DNA from: Zopfochytrium polystomum
Taxonomy: Eukaryota > Chytridiomycota > Chytridiomycetes > Chytridiales > Chytridiaceae
Length of the DNA stretch: 64,000 nucleotides
Direction of reading: 5' to 3'
NCBI GenBank assembly: GCA_025765615.1
Contig: JAIVFJ010000027.1
Coordinates: 62,001-126,000 of the forward strand
How positions within the stretch are numbered: position 1 is the first letter of the stretch; each line of letters starts with the position of its first letter. Below the pieces are notes generated by a model. It was not told where the DNA came from and did no database searches. It saw nothing but the letters and a program-made list of their open reading frames with translations. The position numbers were made by a program, and so were the translations under genes. Of this stretch, positions 1 to 10,655 are shown in pieces.

Positions 1-435
1 TTGTTGTTGGGGTTGTTGTCACGCGAGGCCATGTTGTTCAAGGTCACAAACTTTTTGTGCCAAAAGAACAAAATGATCCCCCTTTTTATAGAGCGACTGG
101 TGGAGCGTTGAAGGGAATCAAACCCACCATGCTCGGATAAATTGGTCATGTGCATAACCAACTGCACTAGCTTTCCTTACTGATACGAAGTTCGGAACTC
201 GGAGGTCCAGAATTCAAACCTTTATTGATCTGTGTGAAAAACACAAGTTCTTTTCTGCTGGAGGGAATTGAACCGAGTGTGTCTTCCATCCAAAGAGTTT
301 TCAAAGCCACTAGGACACAAAGGCTTTGAAGAAGTTTCACACAACACTGTGTCTACTGTCCCTATCAGAAAAGAAAATGTGACACCCACTTTATTGAGTG
401 TTTCTCCTCTCACAATAAAGTTAGGAAGCCCCCCC
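1..435 (-). repeat. tRNA-derived (SINE-like) fragments
   Basis: No credible protein is visible. Read on the minus strand, two modules resemble degenerate tRNA promoters. One (about 60-180) has an A-box-like TAGTGCAGTTGG and a B-box-like GGTTTGATTCC. The other (about 255-345) has CCTAGTGGC and a good B box, GGTTCAATTCC. Neither folds into an intact cloverleaf with paired acceptor arms, so these are tRNA-derived repeat fragments rather than tRNA genes. They abut the LTR-bearing element that starts near 436. Confidence 0.4.
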
Positions 436-2480
436 CTGTGAGACTGTGCTCTCTAAATCCTCACCCTGGGCTATGGGTGGCAAATAGAGCAATGACCTAA
501 ATACCAATCCTGAAAAGTGAAAAAGGGGCAAAAAGGAGATGTCTAGTGGCCACTGGACAGGACAATGTATTTGGAGTCTTAAGAAGCCCAAGAAACACAA
601 AGAAACTCTCTTTTACACACAAAGAGAAGACTCACACTCAGACCAAAGGCAACTGTGAAAAGGTGGCATACTAGCAAAGAATGTGCAGGGTTCTCTGGTC
701 CATGACACAGAGTTGGCCCAATGGGAGGCAAAAGCCAAAGCCAAAGGGGACTGGGAAATCCAGTAACAATGCTGGAGGCGCAAGATGCAGCAAGCTCCAG
801 GGAGCGGCACTAAGTGCAGCACTCCTATCCAACTGAAGAAGACAAGAGAGTGGGGAGGAAAGTGGCCAGACCCTGGTCTGTTGGAGCCACCACCATGGAG
901 CAAGGCTCCCTCTCTGTCAAAGACAAGCCCTAAGTTGGAGGGGGTTGGACACAGAGGGCAAACACAAGGAACAGTTAGTGTGCAGGGGTGTCTGTTGAAT
1001 TAAATCAGAACTGTTTTCCACTTAACAGAACCAGACACAACTTGTCTCACTCCAAGGAGAAGTTCCAACTCAATCCAAGGAGGGGGCACACAGGGGTGGG
1101 AGACAGTGGGACTCTTCTTACTTCATCCTACTAGGACACAGACATCTGCTTCACCAAGCCAGAGGAATCCCCTATCTTAGAAGCAAGGAAGGTTAACACC
1201 CACTCCCTCACCCAAATGTGGCACCATGACATCACAGGCATTAATCTGAGAGAAAGAGGGTCTGAACCCAGTGAAGACCAGGCCCACCAGAGGCCACAGG
1301 AGCCAACAACCAGGGAGATGGGGGCATACCTGAGAGACCGTTCCTGCAGCAGTACCTGACCAGACAGCTCATTCATATCCCCTTGAGAGACCTGGATTTG
1401 ACTAGGTGTATTGACAGGAACCTAGAGGCACCACCACAAATTTACCCTCCATCCTTCCATCACCAAGTGGCTCCTACCCAGTCCAATCTAAGCAGTATGC
1501 AGAAATGGTGAGGTGCACTGCCGCTTGAACCTAGCACACTGCCGTGATGGCCAAGAGGACTTCAACCTCCTGTCACACACCAGGGGACTGCCACCCCCAG
1601 CTCTACATACAGTCAGGAAGAAAAGGGCAGGCAAGGCAACTTCAGGGACAGGTTCACACACTCAACAAGATGGGGGCAGCAGCTTAAATAGGAACAGGTT
1701 GGAATCACCAGGGAGGAGGGAAAAAGGAGGAAAACATATTCAAAACAGCAAAATGATAATTAAAATAGTAAAGAAAGAATGGGAGGAGTGAATCACCAAG
1801 AAATGGGGCTGAGCCAGCCAAACAAGGAAGAGAGTCCAGAAAATCAGGGCATTTCTTGGCAAACAGAGTGGAGAGAGCTGGCAAGAAATGATTGGTGCAG
1901 ATAAGAAGACAGTCACTCTCAGCCACACAAGAAAGAAAAGACACAGACAGAGACAACAAGGAAGAAATAAAAGAGAAAACAGGAAAAACAGGATAAATTA
2001 CTAATTGGAAAAATAAGTAAAAATCACCAATGAAAAGTTAAAGAAAAACTCTGTGATCTCATACCCTTTTATGAGGCATTGTGAGGACGACAGGCTGTTG
2101 AGCCTGCAACCTCAAATGAAAAGAGTATACCCTGCTTTTTTAACTGATAACTTGTGAGGATTATCAATTTGACAAGTTTCACGAAAGTGACGTACATGGC
2201 TGGACCCTGTTGCTTATTATTTCATGGGTCATTATTGTCCCTGCAAGCCAAACCACTGAGATTTGGACTGTCTCTTAGCTGTGGCCATGTATATTATTCA
2301 TGTTATTATTGCACACTAAGTTGCAGGCTGAATGGTTCAGGCTGCTCTGCACTATTGGCAAGGGGCCCTCTAGTTCAGTGGTGTAGAGTGCTCCCTTCAA
2401 TGGGAGAGGTGCAAACTGACATTCACTGAGTGAATGATGCAGAAATGCTAAGTTCTGCACAATGACTAAGCCTTGCCCTC

Positions 2481-2789
2481 TGTCAGGAACATGGCAGGAC
2501 AGGGCAAGGCAGACAAGGAACTGAGAGGAGTGATGATTGTATTGGGAAACAATAATTCACTTGAGGGATGGGACAGGTTCCCCATCCCCCTTTTATACCT
2601 TTTGAGAGTCTTCCTTGTCAAGACTCAAAGAAAGTTCCAGAAAGAGCAATCAGTAATACAAAGATACCAATGATACCAACGACAACAAGACAAGTCACGA
2701 AAGCAAAGAAGGTTCCAGAAGGTTCCACAAGGTTCCATGAAGGAATGTTCTAGAAGGTTCCAGAGGTTTCCAGAGGGTGATTCATAACA
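2481..2789 (-). repeat. LTR copy 1 (heat-shock-element LTR family)
   Basis: This is one of five copies in the window of a ~300-bp unit that begins TGTTATGAATCACCC and ends near CCTGACA. TG...CA termini, an internal TATA box and dispersal in both orientations support an LTR. Here it is the start of the element that extends to 436. It differs from the 15145 copy by at least one substitution and one 6-bp indel, both in the promoter part, while the internal regions are indistinguishable where compared. Confidence 0.65.
2591..2760 (-). promoter_or_regulatory. LTR promoter: two 4-unit heat-shock elements plus TATA box
   Basis: On the minus strand, GAACCTTCTAGAACATTC (2743-2760) and GAACCTTCTGGAACCTTC (2708-2725) each contain four alternating GAA/TTC units spaced by exactly two bases. 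That is the nGAAnnTTC architecture bound by heat-shock factor trimers. A TATAAAA box follows at 2591-2597, and a further TTC-GAA-TTC trimer lies in between. Heat-shock regulation is inferred from established HSE rules. Confidence 0.6.
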
Positions 2790-3956
2790 CCCTCCTCACT
2801 TTTGGAAATGGATTAGGATGATGTGCTTCAGTGGGCAGAAGTACAGAGTCCAGGTGTACACAGAGCTAACACAGAGCTGCTGCATAAGCTACCATGATGA
2901 AACGCCTCATGAAAGCCTGCTGGCATTGGCTGCCTCCGCTTGACCTTCTTCGCTGACTCTTCGGTGAAAGTGAGGATGGCGGAGGGGTTTGGAGAAGGGG
3001 AAGAGGATGGGGAGGCGAGATTCAGGTTGTATGGGAGCAGAGCTTCTCGTGCCGACCACGTTCTGGCAGAAAGTGACTGTCCTGAAACAACAGCGGTCAT
3101 GGGCACAGAAGGTACGAGTTCACAGACGCGTGTATACCGTTCTAGCGATTTGGTTGACGTTGCTTTCGGTCCGTTAAGACAAAGCGAGAGTGTGCTGTAT
3201 CGATGGAGAGAAATCGCTTCCGACGCTACTTCCGTGCTGGCTCAGTTTGCCCTTCGTCACGTCACCCTCACTCTCTGATGTCGCAACCTCTCATGTCGCA
3301 TCACCTCGCGCCCGCTCCGCGCCCTCCGCGCCCCACGGGCGCCCCACCACTGCCTTCGTTACTTTCAGGTCGGCGATCTTAGCGGGTTGCGTTTCGGCCG
3401 CTTCAACAATCAAACAGGCCTGTTGCTGCGATTGCAAACGTCACCTAGGTCGCTTTCGATCTGCCTCCACCCTCCTATTCTTCAAAATCCTTGCTGCCTG
3501 TTCATTGTTCTTCAAACATTAAAGCGCTTGCCTTCGTCCGATGCAACCACGACCACTTTACAAACCCAGCTTGTTGCGCTCTGGCTCTTTGCCCACTGAC
3601 TCTGAATTCACAGTCCCCTTTTGACTCTGTACATATCTCGTTCTTTTTTGTATCTGTGCCACTCCTTGCTGCTTTGCATCTGTACGACGTTATGAGAATT
3701 CAATACATTTGTAGAATGTGGTGAGCTTATTTGCAATCCGTGTGAAACACTGCCTCAATCCTGTCACGGCGCCAATCATGCCTGTTTTGAAGATTTGGCG
3801 GACCATTGCTGCATACTTCCGTCAGTTCTTCACCACCCTCAGTCAAAGGTCCTGCCACGGTCGTGCGCAGCTTCTCACAGGCTTTTCGCAACCCCGCAAA
3901 TATTTGTTGGAATATGGAACCACCTTCAAGACCACCTTCGGAGAACCTGGATTTAC
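2790..3956. other. Interval without a supported gene
   Basis: This lies between the LTR-bearing element and the piggyBac-like element. A minus-strand frame from an ATG at 3100 to 2828 (91 codons, with a basic KKVKRR stretch) could be the first exon of a gene interrupted by the neighbouring insertion, but I recognise no domain. A C-rich stretch around 3250-3360 could be promoter DNA. Nothing else is supported. Confidence 0.3.
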
Positions 3957-3960
3957 TTAA

Positions 3961-6555
3961 CCCTTTAACGGTCATCGAACCGCCAGCGCTTTTCCGCCAT
4001 TACAATTAGAAGAACTTCACCGAAACGAAACGAATCCTCGTGAAACTTTAATATGTTGTAGTCCTACCAATTCTGCAAATGCGGTCCAAATTAACTTCCT
4101 CCTTTTGTTAGTGAAAAAAAATTTCGTCAAACCACGAAACAGCGTGCCATATACGGCACAGTGCCACTGATCACAACCTGCCTGCTCACCACGTCTGTGT
4201 GCCACAAAATGAGTGATCCAGCAACATCGCCGTGATTCCCAATCGCGATTTTTAGCATAGAGGTAGATCCAGCATGCGCACATCTGTGGACACTTCATTT
4301 GTTTGAATCCGTTCACTGATCAGCTAACGGCAATCTGCCGTGGAACAAAACTTTGGAAAACGATGGCCGATGAAAACACATCCCCAGCTACACGAAAACT
4401 GCCAAAGAAGCCCAGAAGAAACACAAAGGCATATTGGGAGATCCATTTAATCAACTCTGGACACTCCAAGAAATCGCTGGCTGGTCTTACTTTGAAAGAA
4501 TTGAAATCTCAGGCTGGTGATATCTGTTCTTATCCAAAAACTTGCAACTTACAAAGTCTATGTGATCGTGCAGCCCAAAGTGGCTCTCTTTTGCGCCATC
4601 AAGCAGGAACAGATCTTTATAACATACGCAGAGAGCCCACACAAACCTTTGGTGCTGGACATGGAAGTTTGGAGCCCTCTACACTGCCTGGTGCTCATGG
4701 AAATTTGGATGCTTCTGGATCTGCTGCAAGTGCTGAAAACAGAACTTTGATGTGTGGACAAGTGGTTGCTTTTCCATTGGAATCTGCTGTTGGGGGGTGA
4801 TGGGTTCCACTGGAAGTGGACAGATTTCTTCAGCATTGATTCATCTGGCAAATTCTGGGGCACAAGTTGGCTCCACTGGTGCTTCTTGCTCTGGAAGTGC
4901 TCCCTTGGCTCATGAGAGCTCTGATGGACCTCGTCCTCTTGAGATGATTGATGACATTGTGATTGTCAACGCTGAGCAGTTTGAAAGAGACATAGGTGCG
5001 CTCCTTGCAGAGGGTGAGCAATGTACAACCAACCCAGGTGAGTGGGTTGAATTGGTGACAAAAGCATGGACGTTGCATCCATGCCGTCATCCACATGAGA
5101 CTGGAACACTTGTCAAAACTGTTCGGATCTCTGCCAAACAAACTGCACAGTTTACTCCAAAGGATGCATTTGATCCTGTTTGGAACGAAGAAGTTCAGAG
5201 TTCGATTGTGCTTCATACAATCATGAACTGTATCACCCAAAGAATGGAATGTCTGAAGAGAATTGAGATGGAGCTGGCTCAATTGGATTGTGCTCAACTG
5301 TCTGCAGAAGAACTCAATCGTGAGACTGATGAAGAAGCAGGCTCTGAAGCTGCTGAAGGTGGTGATGGAGCACGTGCTTTGAATGCTCAAGTAGCTACTG
5401 GTGGTACTGGCGCACTGGCCCCTTGTACCACATGGGCTCAAGCAGGCAAAATCACCCTGGGCTATCGCATTCCAGTTCACTACTATGGGCGTCAATTTTA
5501 TCCATTTACATTGGAGGATGCACCTCCTGGACCATTGTTGGAGCATGTTCGATGCCAAGGTTGCCCTGCAAATCCAGGACAAAGGACTTTGACTATCTGT
5601 GCTCAATGCTGCATTGGATTTTGTGTTGGAAAGTGTTTCTCTGATCATATTTTTGCCAGTGGAACTTTTGATATGATCAAAAGAAAGGCGTTTGACGATG
5701 CTGAGGGGCAACCTGTCAAAAAAGGAAAGCAAAGGGTATCTTTGTAGTGGATTTTGCATCCATCATGGATACCGTCTATGACCCCCTAAAATCATTTAAT
5801 TCTTTCAAAATTTTTTGTGGCCAGATTTATCAAAAAAAAAATTCAAACAAAAAGCAAGATTTTGAAGCTTAGTCATTTTGCTATGCGCTATGTAAGTTTG
5901 GTCTCATTTGGAGAATGCTGGGGTTGCTAAAACAACAGTAAGTGGCTCCATGACCATTCAAAAGTGCCCCCTACATAATGGACCAAATCTTCATCAAAAC
6001 TCAATTAAAGGAGCAAACAGCCAGCATCATCAGAGAGCCCTTATCCAAAACAGTCTTTGTTTCTAAGTAAGTAGTTGTGTATCTTAGTTTTTGCAAGTGT
6101 GGTGCAAGTTGCAAAACATCCAAATGTGTCCCATTTCGAAATTCAGTTATCACTGACCTTTTTTCTTCGTTTTTCCAACTTTTGCTCAACAGAATTGCTC
6201 AACAGAATCATCATAGAAAAAAAAAATTGGAGCCATAGTCACTTAAGCCGTTCTATTTCATGTCCATTTTCGGAGTAGTACGCAAATTTTGAAAGACTTT
6301 GGTGCAGTTTTTACCTCAGTCCACTAATAGGAGAAAAGGAGTGCCGCCATCGGCACAGCTGCAGTCTTGTTGCAATTACGATTTGTCTAGATTGGGTAAA
6401 ACAAGGTGCAAAGGTACAAACAGAAAGCCCTTTCAATTCTGAACGTGCTGGTTCTAGTTTCATCACGAAAGTCGCATCGGTGCAGAAGTTAGGTATGGGA
6501 CAACTTTGAGGGTCATTGTGCCGCAGGTGGCACGGTGGCACCAACCCTTAAAGGG
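3961..6555 (+). mobile_element. piggyBac-like transposon, degenerate or non-autonomous
   Basis: The left end reads TTAA (3957-3960) followed by CCCTTTAACGGT. The right end, read inward on the minus strand, is CCCTTTAAGGGT, followed outside by TGAA (6556-6559). TTAA target duplication and short terminal repeats beginning CCC are hallmarks of piggyBac transposons; the right flank differs from TTAA by one base. The single internal coding region (about 4363-5747) ends in a cysteine-rich domain of the type found at the C-terminus of piggyBac transposases. I could not find a DDD catalytic domain, so the copy is probably non-autonomous or internally rearranged. The AT-rich 5760-6550 part is non-coding. 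Confidence 0.6.
4363..5747 (+). pseudogene. piggyBac-related protein with C-terminal Cys-rich domain, frame broken
   Basis: A frame opens with ATG at 4363 (MADENTSP...) and reaches a stop at 4798-4800 just after a run of six G. The following frame stays open to 5747 with the same Gly/Ser/Ala-rich style, so both parts probably belong to one protein of about 460 residues. The C-terminal ~60 residues carry a piggyBac-type zinc-binding pattern: RCQGC, a basic/Thr segment, CAQCC, then FCVGKCFSDH. It is followed by a basic, nuclear-localisation-like tail (PVKKGKQR). The middle has a Glu-rich low-complexity part. No RNase H-like DDD motif is visible, so catalytic activity is doubtful. The break could be a real inactivating indel, a sequencing error in the homopolymer, or programmed -1 frameshifting. 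Confidence 0.5.
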
Positions 6556-6679
6556 TGAATGAGCAAAGGAGACAAAACCGTGTTTCCAAGAAGTCTCCAA
6601 GAAGTTGAGGGACCTCGTCATTGTTCCAGCGACGACAGGGAAGAGAGGAGGGCTTCGACTGTGTAGGGGTTGGAAGGTC

Positions 6680-7060
6680 GGTAGCTGGGAACTCAAAACT
6701 GGAACCACCAACAGCTGCACACACATACATCCTTTGGTGCGGCCACTTGATCGACATGCTTTATCACATTGCAATTGAGCTCACACAACTCCCTCACAGC
6801 GGCAGGACAGAGGCTCACGAGCGAAGGGGCCTCCTTAGCCGTCCGTGCTACACCGTCACGACGGTGGCGGGAGGCCGCCACCGCGAAAATCTCGTCGTCT
6901 GTTACGGTCACTCCAACACAGAGCCAGCAGCGCCAGGCAAGTCGTTCGTGGGGCCAACCGCATTTCCCACCATTGGCCCCTTTCAACGGAGCCCCCCGAG
7001 GCACATTGTTCTCACATGGGTGGGTACCACCTTCCTCTACCCGCTGAAGAGAACCAGATG
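6680..7060 (+). repeat. Dispersed repeat, copy 1
   Basis: This segment shares diverged blocks, in inverted orientation, with about 28790-29090. The clearest shared word is TCCAACACAGAGCCAGCAG (near 6912), followed in both by a GGCCCCTT block and a GGAGCCCCC block at similar spacing. Translated frames here are arginine/serine-rich and not convincing. It is probably an old mobile-element fragment. The flanking 6556-6680 and 7060-7280 hold nothing I can support. Confidence 0.45.
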
Positions 7061-7280
7061 GATTGGACGGTGCCCTAAGGACGATATTTGTGTTGATCTA
7101 TCCACTTTTTTGCTATTTCCGTGAAGTTAAACTGTTCGAAGAAGGTCTTCTCGAATTTGTGTAACTGGCATTCTCTGTGGTACTATACAAGTGGGTGTCA
7201 TTGTGTCGGCTTTCAATATATTTGGTTTTCATTTCGACGGCATTCGTATCGCACAAGGCGATCAACATTTCCCATTACTC

Positions 7281-7583
7281 CTACTCTCGCTCAAGCTCAT
7301 TTTCGACGGCATGTGCAAAACCCTCAGGACGAAAGTCGGTTCCACTTGCACCACTCTCGTCCATTCTCTGTGGAGACTCCAGGGCACTGGGGGACCTGTT
7401 TCGCCCGGCAGTGATCACCATGCTCGAGGAGGTCGGCGGTGAGTCGTGAATCTTTGGAGATATTAGAGTAGGAGGCGTAGTTTTTCGCTTTTTGTTGGGT
7501 CGCGAGCCGGTTGCAAACCCTACGTCATCCACACTAGAGCCACCGGTAGAGTTGCCCGGTCGCAAGTAGTTAAGCTTTTTCAT
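7281..7583 (-). CDS. Hypothetical short protein with nuclear-localisation-like motif
   Basis: A 100-codon frame starts at a real ATG (MKKLNYLRPG). It is rich in Ser, Pro and Gly and contains NKKRKTTPP, a plausible nuclear localisation signal. No domain is recognised. It lies on the same strand as and downstream of the Q/H/S-rich gene ending at 7939, with about 350 bp of featureless sequence between them. It could be a small gene, an exon of an unresolved gene, or chance. Confidence 0.25.
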   Translation of the reverse strand: MKKLNYLRPGNSTGGSSVDDVGFATGSRPNKKRKTTPPTLISPKIHDSPPTSSSMVITAGRNRSPSALESPQRMDESGASGTDFRPEGFAHAVENELERE

Positions 7584-7938
7584 CTTGACGTATATTAGTC
7601 CGCACGCCTTATTTCAAGTGTTTGTTCAGTGGGCCTATTTTTGTGACAATTGGACTTACATTGCAAAGTGTTCGCGAGCCGCTAGGACCCCTGCGCCACT
7701 CTGGCGTCTCGGTCGCGTGGCAACCATGGCACAAACCTGGACCCGCATCTGATTCCTTTTTAGATGTCTTCAAAGAAAAATTAATATTGCCTCATTGAAC
7801 AGTGAACAGAAAGTAGTTCTCACCCGTTTCCTCACGGGAGGTCGAACCTCGCTGGGCTCATCCATTGCGATGCGCATTCGCTTCCGGCGGATCACGTCAA
7901 TATCTTTCAGCGCCTGGTTTCAGTCAAACAAATTGAGA

Positions 7939-10073
7939 TTAAAAGAACAGAAATGCCATGGAAGTGAACCGTACAGTCCAGTCCTCCCAGTTGGTTTCAA
8001 GCATTAGCGAGCTCTCCACAAGCTCATTCATTACATTCACAATGCTCTCAACGTTCCTGGTAAGTTCGTCGTTTCTCGGCACACTGCTTCGCAGTTCGGT
8101 GGACATCGTTGCAACGGAATTTACAATTTGCTTCACCTGCAAAAATATTTAAATGCCCAGATATCCACGCAGGAAGTAAGAGCCCACCCTCTTTAGAATC
8201 GCTTCGACGTCCCTCCGCCTTGCTAATTCGGCAATGTAAGAATCCATTTGATCTTTGTCCTTCGCAGCGTCATCTAAAAGAACCGCACCAGCCGACAATT
8301 TCTCGGGGCTACTGGCATGACCCGAGGAGGTGGAGTTCACAGCGACGTCAGTAGGAGAAGCCGAGTCAATGCGCCTTCCAGCTTCCACTATTTGCCCCGG
8401 CTTGGGACCAATACGATCTTCATCAGTTTTGACGGAAGCGATTGGAGCGGTAATGGATTGCAAGTGTCCGTCCGAACTTGATTGTCCTGCTTGGTTCGAG
8501 TCTACCGCTCCCACAGCAGCTGGTGCAGCAGCAACTGGCGACGACAGGGGAGCAGATGATGAGCGGGACCGAATCTGTTGGCTAGATTGTGCGGTTGGGG
8601 ACGATCCAGCCACACCCGCAGTTGCTACATGTGTCTGACCCGAGGGAGCGAAGACACCAGCTGCAGCCGCAGAAGAAGAGGGTGGCTTGTGGGGATAGTA
8701 TCCGCCATTTTCCACGTCGAATTCCAAAGTGGAACTCGCCTTCGCGAGTCCAGCCGACTGACGAGGCATCAGGAATGGTGGTGATTGGTGGCGTGCGTAC
8801 AACTGCTGTGGCCCGCCCGAGTGTGCAACTTGAGGCGGAGGTCTCCAGGGACCTCTGCGGCGTTGATAGGTGGAATCTTGCCTATCGATGGAATAGTTTT
8901 TTGAGGCACCGGATGGTGAAACCATAATCGCCGGGTCACCATCTCCATAGAATGGTTGACTACGATTAGCCTGCTCCATTGGGCTGGATGAGTGAACTCG
9001 GCACGCTGGATTAGATGCTTGCGGATAGGACCGGTTCACAACTGGACGACCAGAAACGCTCGAATTGTTGTAGTGTTGCCAGTGGGAAGCGTGGTGGTCC
9101 AATTGAAGTCTCTCCCCTGAAAATGAATTGGGGCCGCTTGAACGATCAAACATTGTCGTGCCAGCAGAATCACCAAGTTCCATTGGATAATGCGAATGGC
9201 GGCCACTGGTTGAGTTCGACCTGGAGGTCGACAGCTCGTCCGAGTACGAAGCAGGAGGCGGGTACGAGTAAGGATATCGACCGGGTGAAGGGATATCTCG
9301 GTTGGCTCCTCCGGCATCCACAGATACAGTGTCGGGCAATATACCTCTTCCTCGCGGAACTTGAAACTGTGCCTCATGCCCAACAGGGTTCAGGTGCCGA
9401 TTGCTCAATTCGTCGGCGGATGAAGGCCAACCACTGAGGGCCGATGCTACATGTAGAAGTTAGTGTTCAATTTAAGATTCCGTTGGCGGTGCTGACCCAC
9501 TGGACGACCAAACGCCTCAGGTCCAGGAACGCCGTCAGTCGAACCACCTTTGACCCATCGCCAGTCGCTGCCTCTGTTGGCGAAGTGTTCGCTCCCTTTC
9601 ATGGTGGACGACTGGGGGCCCGATCTATATGGAGGAATCCGATCGCTGGAGGACGGATGGTGGTTCCAGCTTGAGGGAGAAGAGGCGGATGAAAAATAAG
9701 CAGGGGCCGTGGTTGGTGAAACCGGTCCAGGAGCAGACTGAGAGTGTTGCGGGTGAGTATGTGCTTGCGTGTGCGCCGCTACGCGGTGATGGTTTTGCAT
9801 CTGTTCGTGCTGCTGGTGACTAGACGACCCTGAGGCAGAGAACGTTGGCACTTGGTGAGGAGGAGGAGTGAAATGCTGCTGCTGTTTGTTTTGATGGTGG
9901 TGAGGCGGCGGGAGGCGCTGCTGGTGATGGTGGTGAATCTGTGAGTGCTGCTGGGGATGGACGGGGAACGGTTGCTGGCTCTGCTGAGGCTGTTGGTGAT
10001 GGTAGTGCTGGTGCTGGTTGATGTGCAACGGCTGGTGCTGGGGCGGGTTGGGGTTGTGGGGTGGAGACGACAT
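7939..10073 (-). CDS. Q/H/P/S-rich protein with C-terminal coiled coil, unknown function
   Basis: The proposed start is the ATG at 10073 (MSSPPHNPNPP), because the open frame further upstream begins with a non-ATG codon. Three exons are inferred. The first intron is about 50 nt near 9449-9500, with branch site ACTAAC and acceptor TGTAG. The second is about 40-45 nt around 8143-8190, with donor GTGGGC and acceptor TTTGCAG. The first ~90 residues are dominated by Gln, His and Pro. A long Ser/Gly/Tyr/Pro-rich disordered middle follows. The last ~100 residues form a probable amphipathic helix or coiled coil (IAELARRRDVEAILKR, continuing after the second intron as VKQIVNSVATMSTELR). This composition suits a transcription or RNA-associated regulator, but there is no recognised domain, so function is open. 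Confidence 0.6.
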
Positions 10074-10655
10074 TCTGGCGTTCTGGTCCTCAGAAGAAAA
10101 AGCAAAAACAGAAAATTCGGGCAATGAAGACTTTCACATTGGGACCTCAGAAGACCAAAACAAACGCCAATTTCGCTCCCCCGAAACCTGGACTTTGGGA
10201 AAATAGTTACAATCACTTATCCATGAGCTCAGCCACGGTAATCAGTAGCATGAATTTAGTCTTTAATAGCGCCTAGCCTTTAATTTGAAAACTTCTGAAG
10301 ATGTCATTTTGAATCCGGAGAAGTGCAACTCTGGTACTGACTTGTTGATCAAAATTGGACAGGATGCTGGGTATTTTTCATTACTTGGGTCGACACATTT
10401 GGACAGCTCGTGATTGCCCAACACAGCAAATGGACTGTCACGGCCAGCCGTACTTCGTGGTTCTGTCGTACAAAAAATTGGGTCATTCGAATGATCGGCG
10501 TCTCAAGTCAGTGGCGATGCCATGGAGAATTCTTTTCAGCAAATGTGTCAGCGTGCCGCCTGGGAGCTATGCACAAGGCAAAACAATGGAAAGAAAGGTA
10601 GAATCGGAGTGTTCGCAAAAGTGTTTGCGTTTTCCCACTTCCGAGCGAAAGAAAT
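10074..10655. other. Intergenic interval (tandem minus-strand genes)
   Basis: This separates the 3' end of the synaptojanin-like gene (10656) from the start of the Q/H-rich gene (10073). It would contain the promoter of the latter and the 3' UTR of the former. No RNA gene, repeat or convincing reading frame was seen on either strand. Confidence 0.4.

Larger units (their letters stand above)
436..2789 (-). mobile_element. LTR-bearing non-autonomous element, left copy
   Basis: Read on the minus strand the element starts TGTTATGAATC at 2789, carries a ~309-bp LTR-like block (2481-2789), and continues about 2 kb to a CA end near 436. Every position x in the internal part matches 17928-x on the opposite strand, so it is an essentially identical inverted copy of 15145-17491. 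No gag, protease, reverse transcriptase or integrase reading frame is present, only short low-complexity frames. This fits a large non-autonomous LTR derivative (LARD-like). A tRNA-like module with A-box-like TAGTTCAGTGG and a CTCCC/GGGAG stem lies near 2366-2420. There is no second LTR at the far end, so the class is an inference. Confidence 0.6.

Noticed and set aside
1705..1959. Hydrophobic minus-strand frame inside the LTR-bearing element (mirrored at 15969-16223)
   Set aside because: Pyrimidine-rich low-complexity translation without domain; conserved only because the DNA copies are identical.
2366..2420. Candidate functional tRNA gene
   Set aside because: Anticodon-like stem is good but acceptor and T stems do not pair and the B box is degenerate; treated as part of the mobile element.
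4830..5759. 309-codon minus-strand open frame
   Set aside because: Antisense to the piggyBac-related coding region; composition is Ser/Cys/Leu-rich with no domain, as expected from a reverse-frame shadow.
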